From Dryomyza anilis (Eukaryota > Arthropoda > Insecta > Diptera > Dryomyzidae): a stretch of 64,000 nucleotides of DNA. Each line of letters begins with the position of its first letter. Within the stretch, counting starts at the first letter, position 1. The notes under the pieces were generated by a model. That model saw nothing but the letters and a program-made list of their open reading frames with translations. It had not been told where the DNA came from and searched no databases. Where the stretch lies: contig OX638132.1 of NCBI GenBank assembly GCA_951804985.1, forward strand, positions 86,804,696 through 86,868,695, given 5' to 3'. This document shows, one piece after another, positions 50,501-60,672 of this stretch. Both the position numbers and the translations under genes were made by a program.

Positions 50501-51367
50501 TGTCTTTGAAATAAATATATCGTCGTTGTAGAATTAAAAGTCACCAACTACATTTTAAAAACGCCAATTGTTCATTTACAAAAATCTTTATATATCTTTC
50601 AATTTTTGATCGATAAGCTCAATATTTGTACCAAATGATCAGAAAATGTGAATCTATCAATTGGTATTTCAACTTTAAAAATGCACCAATTATTTTTTGT
50701 AATAATTAACAACAAAGTTGAAATTTAAGATTTTCATAAAAATGTATTTGGTGAGTTTTAGTTCAATAACGACGATATATGTATTTGATTTACGTCCAAA
50801 AGCAAATGTATTCGTTTTAACTACATTGATGTATTTATTTTTGTATAGAAAACAACTAAAAAAAATTATATATTTTTTTTTATATATTACAAAAATGCTG
50901 AAAACAAATACATTATTCAGTTTCTACTATATGTAGTAAAAAAAAATTCGAACTTTTTAAAGGTTTTTCGTTATAATCTTTTGGAAGAGAACCCACATCC
51001 AACTGACTTAATGCCCAGAAACAACAAAAATATTGCTAAGTAAATTAATACATTTTGTATTAAAATCATGCCAAATAAATACAAATGTGTTTAAAAACTA
51101 AAAAATGTAGTAGAACTACTATTAAAAAACAAATACTTTAATGTTTTAAATTTTACAGTATTATTATTCTCGGTGCAACAATCTGTTTTGTTTTGCTTTA
51201 TATTTCTATGCATATATTTAAATAAAATTTTACCTGCAGGGTAGTCGAAGTGCTGGACTGAGCTCAGGACATGGTCGCCAGGCTTTGATTTGCGATAAGT
51301 AGAGTAGCAGCAGCAGGAATGTCGATAGATGTCGTATCCGTGTGATGTGACTGGAGGTGGGCTTCAT
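38589..51367 (-). CDS. Chaoptin/artichoke-like leucine-rich-repeat transmembrane protein, 7 coding exons
   Basis: Minus-strand exons 51367-51234, 49040-48881, 44533-44270, 42863-42764, 42698-42409, 41864-41718 and 41657-38589 join in frame to 1387 residues; every junction is GT/AG. The start codon directly follows a splice acceptor, so a 5' non-coding exon lies upstream. Residues 1-29 are a signal peptide (STFLLLLLYLSQIKA). A cysteine pair, LPCRCNVV, spans the first junction and opens an N-terminal cap. LRRs with the pattern LxxLxLxxNxL then fill about 1000 residues (for example LESLDLSRNGITAIPPGTF), closed by a C-terminal cap NPIHCDCNARALRRWL near 1120. A membrane span (IIGIVGGVVAFIAILIIIIC) lies at about 1236-1260, followed by a ~125-residue tail with polyglutamine near 1355-1368 and the end YIIYSDDKAYR. 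Such proteins act in cell adhesion; chaoptin itself is GPI-anchored, so the membrane span separates this one. The exact orthologue is not assigned. A TTTATT (AATAAA on this strand) lies at about 38209. Confidence 0.93.
43150..43410. repeat. MITE family A, copy 2 (decayed)
   Basis: It matches the MITE at 5871-6136 over TGGGTGAATG, TACGTTTTTCGATATCTC, CCAAATCGCAAATTTGCT and the end TTCTCAGGTTACGA. The left terminus is badly decayed. It lies in the intron between the third and fourth coding exons of the LRR gene. Confidence 0.6.
44687..45115. repeat. 429 bp TIR element with TACAGG...GTCCGCTTT ends
   Basis: The left end TACAGGGTGGTCCGCTTTAG is mirrored at the right by CAAAGCGGACCTGTA (45101-45115); GACTGATTCCTT/AAGGAATCAGTC and TTCATTTCATGAA/TTCATGAAATGAA lie inside both ends. 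TA flanks both sides. It is non-coding and sits in intron 2 of the LRR gene. Confidence 0.7.
46270..46485. repeat. MITE family D, solo copy
   Basis: The ends are CTCAGAAAAAAATACTATAA and TTTTTTCTGCGTG; inside are TAATAGGTGAATACTATTAA and TTATTTTTTGTATACTATTG, which recur at 46826-47030 and 37967-38146. It lies in intron 2 of the LRR gene. Confidence 0.55.
46826..47035. repeat. MITE family D, second intronic copy
   Basis: Shares AAAAAAAAATACTATATAAA, ATTATTTTAATCGGAAAATA and TTATTTTTTGTATACTATTA with the other D copies. The ends are more diverged than those of the 46270 copy. Confidence 0.5.
47282..47935. repeat. Palindromic MITE (relative of the 27.6 kb inner element) split by a mariner-type MITE
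   Basis: The outer unit starts AATAATCGACGTAAATACAG near 47288 and forms a long foldback about a centre near 47445 (GACGTGCAAATATTCATATT against its complement at about 47478-47500). Its right end, TACGTCGATTATTTTTTTCT then GTGTAG, follows at 47902-47930 after the inserted element. The end sequences match those near 27.63 and 28.14 kb. Confidence 0.65.
47599..47901. mobile_element. 303 bp mariner-type foldback MITE, most complete copy
   Basis: Inverted arms of about 130 bp run from GGGTTTTTCAACAGGGAC on the left to AAAAACCCTG on the right, with TA bordering both ends. Each arm includes CAGCAAACGACGCCATATTT and the first ~20 codons of a transposase-like ORF (RYTSQQRVEIIKIYYRNSN). No full transposase exists in the window. 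It lies in intron 2 of the LRR gene. Confidence 0.8.
49625..50471. repeat. 847 bp TIR element with TACCTT...CATCGTAACC ends
   Basis: The left end TACCTTCCAGGCAGAACATC then GTAACC is answered at the right by GGTTACGATCTTTTGCCTGT then AAGGTA. Internal copies of GTTACGAT/ATCGTAAC occur near 49755, 49790, 50240 and 50295. It lies in intron 1 of the LRR gene. Confidence 0.7.
50517..50780. repeat. 264 bp MITE family C, solo copy
   Basis: Ends are ATATCGTCGTTGTAGAAT and ATAACGACGATATAT. The interior (CCAATTGTTCATTTAC, TCAATTGGTATTTCAACT, TTCATAAAAATGTATTTGGT) is the same as in the nested copy at 37703-37966. Confidence 0.75.
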
Positions 51368-51933
51368 CTGAAAGTAGGCCAGAGTAGTTGGAATAGATTA
51401 GTAAAATGTTGTAAAATAACTACATAATAACTGCATGCACTAAAAACTAATTAAGAAATATGTGTGTATAAAATAATACAATTTTTTGTATAACACTTTG
51501 CATACGAGCCACACAAACCACACACACTTGAGCTATATAGAAAAAAAATTATACATTTTTGCATAATAATGCAGTTAATAATACCACATTGTACATTAAT
51601 GATGAAAATGTGTAAATATATGTTGCAAGATTTACGCATGTAAAACTGTAGACATTTTAATTTGAACAAAAAAGTTCACTCTAATATGATATTGAAGAAT
51701 AAATAAAAACGCATGAGTACGAAATCGAGTGAGTCACATGGTAGTCGAAACCATATTCATCTCTCAGATCTCCCACATTCTGTATTTTTGTATTATTGAC
51801 TTTATTCATACAAATATACTTTGAAGCATACACACAGGGAAAAAAAATATGTTTTGCAGCAAACATATTATGTTATAGCTAACTTTCATGAATTTTCAAA
51901 TTTTAAAAAGTTTTATTTTAATATAGATATATA

Positions 51934-52184
51934 CGGCCATGTTCCGGAATCCAACGAATTCCGATCGAATTTCATATAAAATTTGTAAACACACGGTTTT
52001 GAATTCGATGTCACAGTACAAAAATGTGTTTTTCAAACGAATTCAAATCGTCAAAGTCAAAGCAAACGGATTGAATTCATTGAAAAAACAAATTTTTGTT
52101 CTGAGACATCGAATTCAAAACCGTTTTTTTACATATTTTATATGAAATTCGATTGTAATTCGATCGAAAGTCGGAACATGGCCG
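51934..52184. repeat. 251 bp MITE with CGGCCATGTTCCG ends
   Basis: CGGCCATGTTCCGGAATCC at 51934 pairs with AAAGTCGGAACATGGCCG ending at 52184. The whole element folds back on itself: ACGGTTTTGAATTCGATGTC on the left pairs with GACATCGAATTCAAAACCGT on the right. It lies about 0.6 kb upstream of the LRR start codon, probably in the leader intron. Confidence 0.75.
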
Positions 52185-52344
52185 ATAATCATACATTATG
52201 AAATGAATAACAAAACAATTTGAAAAATTTGAAAATAATTGTTACAGCTAATTAAAATCATTATATTTATGATTGCAAATATATTATGTTTGTTGCAAAC
52301 TATTTTTTTTTCTGCGTCTATTAATTAGGTTTCCATTGTCTGAC

Positions 52345-52408
52345 GAAATGTCGCTGTTGCGAACTCGCGACCTTTCGGCTCGTAGTCCAACGCACTAATG
52401 CACAACGC
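52345..52408 (-). repeat. SINE head fragment
   Basis: CGACCTTTCGGCTCGTAGTC and CCAACGCACTAA are the complement of the SINE head seen at 27.7 kb. Body and most of the A box are missing. Confidence 0.55.
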
Positions 52409-52508
52409 CTACTATAAAGATGATTGAAAGAGTTTCTATAGCTAGGTTTTGGCATTTCTTAAATATTTCTTTTGAAATTCTTTAACTGTAGCTCCTATTT
52501 TGCAAATT

Positions 52509-53410
52509 TAATCTATATATATAAAAGAACAAGAACACTAAGGTGGGATTTTTTGAAATTCGCCCCCTAAGGTACAAAAATGGGCGTGGCAAACTTGAAT
52601 TTTTAAATGCAAATATCTGTGTACATAAGATAGCCACAGTATTGAAATTTAGCCCAATGTTGTATATTGTAGTTGTTTATCATTTTTCCAAATGTGGGCG
52701 GGATTCGACCACGGGGCGTGGCACCTCCCATATAACGAAATCATTTAAATTACTATAACTCCTGACATACTAAGAGTAGAGTTATAAAAATCAAATTAAA
52801 TGTTCATATTTAAACTACAATAGCCACGTAGAATGTGGGTGGGATTGGGCCACGGGGCGTGGCACCTCCCATATAACCAACACATTAAAATTGCTATAAA
52901 TCTTGACATACTAATAGTAGAGTTATAAAAATCGAACCAAATGTTTATATTTAAAATTCCAATAGTCACGTAGAATATGGGCGAGATTGGTCCACGGGGC
53001 GTGGCACCTCCTATACAACCAAAACATTAAAATTGCAATAACTCCTGACATACTTAGAGTAGAGTTATAAAAATCGAATCAAATGTTCATATTTAAAACT
53101 CCAATAGCAACGTAGAATGTAGGCGGGATTAGGCCATGGGGCGTGGCACCTCCCATATAACCAAAACATTAAAATTGATATAACTCCTGACCTACTATGA
53201 GCAGAGTTGTAAAAATCGAAACAAATGATCATATTAAACATTGTAATCTTCACGTAGAAAGTGAACGGGATTGGACAAAGGGAGTAGTACGTAAGCGGGC
53301 GACGTAGGCACTAAAAAGGGGCAAAAGGGCCGTAATTTAAAAAGATATAACTTTGCATTTACAAAAACTTATCACGGGCAACGCTGTGAACGGGGCCTGT
53401 ATTTAAAAAA
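52509..53410. mobile_element. Helitron-like non-autonomous element with an internal tandem array
   Basis: The left end TCTATATATATAAAAGAACA and the hairpin-forming right part ATCACGGGCAACGCTGTGAA resemble Helitron termini (TC start; stem near the 3' end), although the expected CTRR end is not seen. The interior is a tandem array; see the next entry. No helicase/Rep ORF is present. The class assignment is from memory of terminal structure and is moderate. Confidence 0.5.
52690..53300. repeat. Tandem array, ~142 bp period, about four copies
   Basis: The marker GGGGCGTGGCACCTCC occurs with its start at about 52713, 52854, 52996 and 53138: steps of 141, 142 and 142 bases. Each unit also has CTCCTGACATACT, AGAGTTATAAAAATCGAA and CACGTAGAATGTGGG-type words. 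A decayed fifth unit follows near 53265. Copies differ by scattered substitutions, so the array is not recent. Confidence 0.85.
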
Positions 53411-54210
53411 TATTTTTACATTTATTAATTGAGTTTATAAAGTATTATCTATATTAAATAAACTCATGTAAATATATACATGTATATGCAACGTATATAA
53501 GACCATTGTTGGGCGCATAATAACTCAAAACAGTTGCTCCAATTTTTGCCTTTTAATTGGGCTATTTAAGACAGCAGATGATTTACCATATACAAAAGTT
53601 GCACAGCTCTTTAAATGCGAAGGTGTTAATACAAAACTCTAGGTACAATCAAAGCGCTTAAAATACAAAAAACTGTTCATTGTTTCTGCTTGAAATAGCA
53701 AAATAATTATATGTTGTTTAGAAGATAATTGAAGCGTATCAATTATTTCAAGTAGCTAAGTGTTAAATCATTGTTTTAAGAATATTAAATTACATACAAT
53801 TTTTAAACCTCAACAATTTTGCAACATGCTCAATTAGCAAATTTTATTTAAAACATAACATTTATTAATAGGTATTTGTGACACTGTTTGAAATAAAAAG
53901 TACTATTAATCATATTATACAGCATCGAATACATATATAAGACTAGTTTAAAAAAAAATGCATATAGCCCTAGGTAGAAATTTTAACTCGTAACAGTATT
54001 AAGCTTAGTTAGAAGTTAAAGCCAGAGGCTAATCTATAATTTTGCGCGAACAATTAAAAGTTAACTGTTTATTATTTTTATTTTTATATTTTTATTAAAT
54101 AAAAAGATTGCGGTGCATAGATTTTATTTTCAAAACTATTAGGCAGTATATTTTGGACACCAGAAGCTGCTATAAATATGCTAATATTATAAGAATTATA
54201 TTTCTGGTTA
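53411..54210. other. Gene-free AT-rich DNA
   Basis: No ORF, RNA gene or inverted repeat could be supported in this stretch. Confidence 0.3.
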
Positions 54211-54221
54211 GTTGCGAATGA

Positions 54222-54312
54222 TAGTGTCGGTAGCTCAGCGGTTGAACTGCGAGCCGAAAAAAACAGTAGCACAAGTTCAAACCAAGGCTTACGCTTAGCA
54301 ACATCTTTATTA
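54222..54312 (+). repeat. SINE head, decayed copy
   Basis: GTCGGTAGCTCAGCGGTTGA keeps the A box; CACAAGTTCAAACC is a decayed B box; TTAGCAACATCTTTATTA matches the start of the SINE body. The rest of the body is missing. Confidence 0.6.
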
Positions 54313-54735
54313 GCTGCAAATGAGTAGGGTGTACAAAATTCCACAATATAGTATATTGAAGAATATCCCAGACATAATTTTGGTCAGATCAAGGCAGTTT
54401 AGGCAATTTTTTTTTGATATATTTCAAACAGACAAAGGCGAAGTTTGTAACACAAGCTATCTGTAATAGTCCGTGTATCTGACTTTAACATTTAACAACC
54501 ATTAAAATTTCACAATATTCCATTTATCTGTAAGTTTGTCGCAAATATTCTTGAAAATTGACAAATATTTTGTCTGGGGTTGTAAACATAATGAGATTGT
54601 AGGGTTTGGACAAGTCCACATGTTTTTCGAAAGTTTTTGATGACAGATGATTGCTTTTTATTTTTCTCGTCGTTTGGTATCAAAATCATCCATATCCGAA
54701 GTATATACACTTAGTTATCACGATTTAAGAAGTAA

Positions 54736-55560
54736 ATCCTATCCTATTAATATAATAAATCTGAATGCTTGTTGGTTTGTCTATTTGTTGGAAAATCCCT
54801 TTAGTTTAGAAAAACAAAAAACTTAAAGAAAAAGAAAAACAAAAGCAAAAACATTTTTTTTTCGACCTTGTTTTTGGCGAATTTTTTTTTTTGGAAAATG
54901 GTGATTTTGACCATTGCTTTGTTTTTGTCGTCCAAAATTTTTTTTAACAATTTTTTTTCGAAATTTTTTTAACATTGTTATTTTTGTCGATTATTTTTTT
55001 TTTTCAAATGGTGATTTCGACCATTACTTTCTTTTTGTCCTCCATTTTTAAAAACATTTTTTTTCGAAAATTTTCGAACATTGTTGTTTTTTTTCATTTT
55101 TTTTTTGTAAAATGGTGATTTCGACCATTGTGTTCTTATTATCGTCCAACATTTTTTTTTTAACAAATTTTTTTTTCGAAAATTTTCGAACATTGTTGTT
55201 TTTGTCTAATATATATATTTTTAAATTCCGAATAGACGTCAAAACTGCTGAACCGAATTGAATAAAATTTTGCCACAATATGTATGTTGGGCCTGGGCAG
55301 AGTATATGCTATATCTCGGTAAGATTGGTGGACTGGGCGTGGCACATCCCATATGACCCAAAAATCAAAAACATATTATATCAGCAATTGGGATAGCAAA
55401 TTTAATTAAATTTTGGTCAGCGTTATTTTTAACCATTAAACGGTTTCGCCGAATGTGGGAGTGATTGGACCATTGGGCGTGGCACCCCCCATAGAATATA
55501 CATTTTACATTACGTGTATGTCAACAGTTTTTATAGTGATATCAAGATATTTCACACCAG
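54736..55560. mobile_element. Second Helitron-like element with poly-T/TCGAA tandem block
   Basis: It starts TCCTATTAATATAATAAATC then TGAATGCTTGTTGG, a pattern I associate with insect Helitron 5' ends. From 54840 to 55205 there is a tandem block of about 110-125 bp units (AAATGGTGATTTCGACCATT, then a T run, TTTCGAAAATTTTCGAACAT). From 55280 it continues with GGGCGTGGCA-containing sequence like that at 52.7-53.2 kb. The class assignment is tentative. Confidence 0.45.
54840..55205. repeat. Tandem T-rich satellite-like block (family E, copy 1)
   Basis: Three units carry AATGGTGATTT(C/T)GACCATT, (G)TCGTCCA(A)(A/C)(A)TTTTT and CGAACATTGTTGTTTTTGTC. The overlapping minus-strand ORFs rich in K, N and F are artefacts of the T runs. 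Related blocks are at 59080-59480 and 63500-63820. Confidence 0.75.
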
Positions 55561-55804
55561 GTTAACAACCACCCAAAATTCTTTAAACTCACCACACCAA
55601 AATTCCCCACATTAAAACCCACCACGCTAAAACTCACCATACAAAAACTCACCACACCATATATCGATATCGGCCGACCGTTTTGGTAGGAATTATCCTA
55701 TATTATCATTGCGATAAATGATATCGATATCGGAAAAATTCCTTGACATTTCGCAACATTTTCGTTGCGATATCGAAACAGTTTGGTATACTCGGAACTA
55801 ACTT

Positions 55805-55865
55805 GTGCGGTTCTCTCAACTGTTAAGTCGGCGTTTCTGGCGACATGAGTTCGAACCCCAAACAC
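55805..55865 (+). repeat. Possible tRNA-derived fragment
   Basis: GTGCGGTTCTCTCAACTGTT followed about 35 bases on by ATGAGTTCGAACCCC gives a fair pol III B box (GTTCGAACC) and a weak A box. It does not match the SINE family above and no cloverleaf closes. It could be the head of another SINE or chance. Confidence 0.25.
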
Positions 55866-56365
55866 ACTGAGTTCATATACATACATAAAACATTTCATCT
55901 TATTACGACGTCATTACACAAAGATCACTGATCGGATACTTGACTGTATCCGAAACGGTTCGTATGATCATTACCTGTGTTGTGTTTTCAATTCGTAACG
56001 ATTATAGTTTTAACTAAAACTAATTTAAAACAGTTTGAGAATAAATTGGTGTTGTATAAGATAATCAAACTATTGGTATGTTAGATAATTATATATAAAT
56101 ATTAGATTTGAACAAGTACATTTGATCAACACAAGTACATTGATTCTAATCTAAGACCGAAAAAATGTTTTTTCTGTGCGTTATATATAATGTGTACTAC
56201 TTTTTTTGTATATAAATACTAGCTTTGATTTATATTAACATTTAAAAATGGTTTTTCATAACAAAACTATTACACATTGATTGAGGTTATTGTAATGAAA
56301 AAAATCCAAAAATCCAAAAAAATCCAAAAAATCCAAAAAATCCAATCCATTGTAATGAAAAAAAT

Positions 56366-56387
56366 ACCGCTCAGCTACCGCGGCTAA
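56366..56387 (-). repeat. Remnant of a SINE 5' end
   Basis: GCTCAGCTACCGCGGCTAAC is the complement of the SINE start (GCCGCGGTAGCTGAGC). Just before it (56297-56350) is an AAAATCC microsatellite. Confidence 0.4.
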
Positions 56388-57447
56388 CATTTTTTTAATA
56401 TACTAAAATCCTCAATTTATAATTCCGAATTTTAGTAAAGTTTGATCAGTACATCCGTGTTTTTTTGTATCATAATATATGTCTGAACATACAGAACGGA
56501 TGGCACTAAGTTTTTGAAAGTAGGATCAAATCCGATAGGACAATCATAAAAAAATATGATTGGCGAAATCGATTTCAGAAAGAAATGACTAAAAATACTA
56601 AAAATTTTCAATATATAAATAAACTTCATGATTGAGCCGAAAAAATATTAATATATTTTTTTAAATATCTGCTAAAACATACAAAATAGCTTTGATCGTA
56701 TAAAACAAAGCAGACAATATAAGTTATTTTAAGATTATATTAATTTAAATAAAATAATGAAATATGTTAATAAACTGGTTTTGACAAATGTTGTTATTTG
56801 ACTAGGTAAATGTTAAAATTTAAGATATTTAAGAGAATTAATAAATATGAGCATTGATGTTTGAAAAAACCCAACAATATTACTATGATGACTAATAAAG
56901 TAAATTTTGCACATTTTATCATGGATCCATAACTGATCGGGTTATGATAAGGCAATAAATAAGCAATGATCACCATACTTTTAGAACAAATTCTACTCGA
57001 AATGCTAATTGAATGGTTTTTTAGTCGGTTAAAAAAACGACCATAGGAATTTGGGGAATCAATTTTAAAGCCAATATAAACACGAGCTAAATATTATACG
57101 ATTTGAATATTGGACATTTAACGGATCCCAATTACACTATTAATCCTTGGTAACAAATTATTTTTATATTTTTATAAATATATGAAAATACGTCAATACA
57201 TACAAAGGTAGACGTTTTTCTACTAATAACTATTTTACACATAAATAGAAACATTTACTATGTTTTTTTTAGTATTATTACTGTCATAAATTGACTGCAA
57301 CAAGTTAATGTACTGCACAAAATTTGAGTTGCCGTCAACATTTGACAATTCAATATTATTTTATTATCTGCATAAATTTAAAGTTTTTACGAGCACGAGA
57401 CGTTTTCACTTATTTCATTTTGTTTGTTTTGTTTGTTTACAGCTTAC

Positions 57448-57600
57448 ATCATGTGTCCACATTTCAGGCCAAGCCTCGCAGTTGAAGATTTCACTTTAAG
57501 ACGCTGCGTGAACGACTTTGGTTGCGCTCGAGTGCAGCTTCTTCGCTTTGAAACTAATTACAAAAGTTACCCAGAGGTGTTGTCTGGTGGTGATCGTGGT
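57448..57600 (-). promoter_or_regulatory. Candidate 5' non-coding exon/promoter of the LRR gene
   Basis: On the minus strand this stretch is GC-richer than its surroundings, free of repeats, and ends with a good donor, CACATGAT|GTAAGC, at 57447-57446. The LRR start codon follows a splice acceptor at 51368-51369, so a leader exon must exist somewhere upstream; this is the best candidate I see. A plus-strand reading (acceptor TTTGTTTACAG at 57441) is also possible. The assignment is inference. Confidence 0.3.
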
Positions 57601-58077
57601 TATTCTATTACTTAGCTGCAATTTATGTTACGTGATGTGCGTAAAGATGTAAAAAGAATAATATTGAACTGAGGTTAATAAGAGAAAAGTTGCATTTCTT
57701 GAACGAGATTTTTTACTAAAGAGATGAGTGGTTAGTGGACTTTGTTTATTTTGTCGAATCCAATTCGAGGAAAAAATCTGTGGCAATATGAAATAACAGC
57801 ATAACTCGAGATATGTTCAAATTGAGTTATTAATACCATCGTAATCCTGATATACGAATTAATTTTGTGTCAAATTTTGATATTGATTCTTCTTATAGTT
57901 GCTGAGATACAAGCAAAAAACCAAAAAGCATATCTACTTGTTATTAAATATGTATTTTTATTAAAAAAACTTTCGAAAAAATAATCAAAAACAAAAACAT
58001 TTTCCAGACATTTATTTTATTTAAGTATTTCATAAATTTGCAAATATAATCAGTTGTAAAGCTTAAAAATGCTCTCC

Positions 58078-58341
58078 TGTAGCGCGATTCCGTAACTTCA
58101 TAACGATAATATTCGATATCGCTAACTACCGACAATTGTCGGTTGCGATACCGATCGATATGAAAAAGTGTTTCCCTAACTTTCAATGCAAAATTTTCAT
58201 CGTTATCGTATCTTAACGATGACAGCTGACGATAAATATCATAGCGAACTGTGTACGGAATACCTCCTAACAATATTTGTCGTTAATTCTAGTTAACGAT
58301 ATCGAATTTTGTCGATACGAAGTTAGGGAATCGCGCTACTG
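58078..58341. repeat. 264 bp MITE with TAGCGCGATTCC ends
   Basis: TGTAGCGCGATTCCGTAACT at the left is the inverse of AGTTAGGGAATCGCGCTACT at the right. The interior is full of ATCG/CGAT words (ATTCGATATCG, CGATACCGATCG). It has no coding capacity. Confidence 0.75.
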
Positions 58342-58774
58342 AAAAGTTCCTAAAATAGACTTATGCTTTTATTTCATATTGCCACAGAAATACGATGTGA
58401 TAATGTAGAATGAAACGAACACGATTTCATCAGAACATCATTTGAGATTCTAGCACTAATTCTCTTTCCAACTAAAATATTGCATTTCTTTCTTTTATAT
58501 GAACTGAACATTTTTGCAGGACTTCAATATTTCTTTCTCAAAGAACGGCTCTCTGAAGTTCGCATAAAATAGTCTGACTCCTTACTGTTAGCATTCCATA
58601 GAAGGAGTGCTAGCAGCGCTTTACTTTTGCAATCACTAACTCGATTTGCGCTTATTCTCCAGAAGGTGTGTTGGAAGTACACTAGTTTCAGTGATGGCAA
58701 AATGTTTAGGAGCTGTTATAGCAGGCCTTCTGCTGGTAAAGCCTGGACAAATTAACTACGCAAGGTTGTATTTT

Positions 58775-59530
58775 ATTTTATTCAGAGATCGGAAATAACT
58801 ATGAACCTTTATATCCATTTGGTGTTTCGCTGAGAGTTATTATTTTTAAAAAACATAAATTCTTTGGTTGAGAGATATTTACTATTTTAAGAAATAAAGG
58901 ACTTTGGTTGAGTGATAATTTTTATTTTAAAAAATAAAGGTCTTTGTTTGAGAGTTATATCAAAACCTATATTTTAAAAGTCTATGTTTAATGGTTGTTA
59001 GTAGACTGAATATTCAATTGGTCTCATTTATAGAGAATTTTTTGTTGTTGCAGTAATTGATTGTAGAAACATAAAATTTCTTGTTGGAAAATGTTCATTT
59101 CGAACTTGGCGTTGTTTTTGTCGCCCACAACTTTTTTTTTCAATTTTTTTTTAAACATTGGATTTTTGTGGAAAATGTTGATTTCTAACATTGCGTTGTT
59201 ATTGTCGTGCAAAAAATTTTTATTCAACAAAAAAAAAATTTTGTTTGAAAAAATTTTTATCAACAAAATTTTTTTTTTTGAAAAATTTCGTAGATTTTGT
59301 TTGGTGATTTCGAACATTGCGTTGTTTTTTTTGAAGTAAATGGTAATTTTGACCATTTTGTTGTTTTTTAGTCCAACATTTTTTTTTTTTAACAAAATTT
59401 ATTTTTCGAACATTGTTGAATTTGTCGGATACATTTTTTTTTTTGGAAAATGATATTTTTGTCGCATAAACATTTTTTTTTGTAAAATTTAGAACATTGT
59501 TTTTTGTTAAATTTTTTTACCTTTTTTTTT
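58775..59530 (+). repeat. Composite dispersed repeat, family F copy 1 (ATAAAGGTCTTTGGTTGAG array plus family E block)
   Basis: The left half repeats AAAATAAAGGTCTTTG(G)TTGAGAG at about 50 bp steps (58850-58960), then GTTAGTAGACTGAATATTCA; the right half (59080-59480) is a family E T-rich block with TTTCGAACATTG words. The same order, AAATAACTATGAACCTTTAT to the T-rich block, recurs in the same orientation at 63065-63825. The K/N/F-rich ORFs within are artefacts. Confidence 0.7.
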
Positions 59531-59555
59531 TGACAAAAAAAATAATTTTTCTTTT

Positions 59556-60115
59556 AGGGCGGTTTTCACAATATCCAGTTAAATATTAACTTCCACTTTA
59601 ACCGACAGTTTGCACAAAATTCGATTTCACAATCAGTTGTTATATCTGTTTGTCATTTAAATTTTCTTTAACCGATAGAACATGTTTCCGTTATATTTAT
59701 AACCGACAGATTTTGACAATCCATTGAAAAAATTATGCTGCAATTTGTGCATAAAATTGTTCCCAAAATACCAAAATGCAATGTTGCAGAATATCATAAG
59801 ATCAATGGCAATAGAAATATTTGCAAAACGGTCTATTGCCATTGCAAATCTGTCGTCGCAATATCTAAATATGACGACAAACAAATACACAATTTCATGA
59901 AAGTTTAAATTTGAATTAATTTATTTATGTCAATTAGTTGCCAGATATGACAGGAAATCTATTACAATATCATTCTAACCGGAAGTTAAATAATTTGTGT
60001 TGTTGAAAACGAAAATATTTAACGGAAACTTTATTCTGAAAGTTAGGCTATCAGTCAGTTAACAAACCTAGGGATAAATTTTAACGTAACCGAACATTGT
60101 GAAAACGGCTCTTAG
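59556..60115. repeat. 560 bp TIR element with GCGGTTTTCACAAT ends
   Basis: TTAGGGCGGTTTTCACAATA at about 59555 and ACATTGTGAAAACGGCTCTT at 60094-60113 are inverted, with the agreement running further in (CAGTTAAATATTAAC against TTTTAACGTAACCG). The 77-codon ORF inside is not protein-like. Confidence 0.65.
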
Positions 60116-60249
60116 TGTTTTATTTACATATACATATTTGTACCAAAATTGTTGATCAAAAGTTAACATCAGTCTGTGGTCCAGAAATATTGGAAGTCAT
60201 CAGAAAAGAGAATTGTGCATCAACGCTCTAGCTTTAAAATGACTACCCT

Positions 60250-60672
60250 AGTAGAAATTTGCCCGATGCGCCATCGGGAAATGATCGGGTTTTCGTTGGG
60301 TATGCCCTATTAGAGAAAATATGATCATTGCCTTTGCATGCCCTTATCATGCTTACCATACCAGGGTTTACATTATCTAAATAGTCAATGGTCCCGATCA
60401 TAGCTACATTATTTGTTCCTCATAACGAAATTAGCATCAGACAATGATCGAGATTTAACCCTAGAAACCCAATTATGCTCGGGCTCTGACAAGGTAATTG
60501 TCGGGTAAATAATAAAATGGGGAATTGCCCGATCAGTACATAATCATGGCCTGAGTTTAGTACATGATCTGGACCCTGCGTTACAAGGACATTATGGGCC
60601 TCGTCATATCCCGATCATCTCAAATAATGACATGATCACTTCATGACCATCGCCCTACCGAAATTTCTACTA
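60250..60672. repeat. 423 bp MITE with TAGTAGAAATTT ends
   Basis: TAGTAGAAATTTGCCCGATG at the left pairs with ACCGAAATTTCTACTA at the right. The interior is rich in GATCGGG/CCCGATCAT words, unusually GC-rich for this window. Confidence 0.65.

Noticed and set aside
52690..53300. CRISPR-like regular spacing
   Set aside because: The whole 142 bp unit is repeated, not a short repeat with unique spacers, and the genome is eukaryotic.
54978..55345. Lysine/asparagine-rich minus-strand ORFs
   Set aside because: They result from translating T-run tandem repeats on the opposite strand; the three overlapping frames give the same low-complexity output.
59024..59395. 123-codon minus-strand ORF, and the 100- and 127-codon ORFs near 63.5 kb
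   Set aside because: Same T-rich tandem family; no codon bias or domain.
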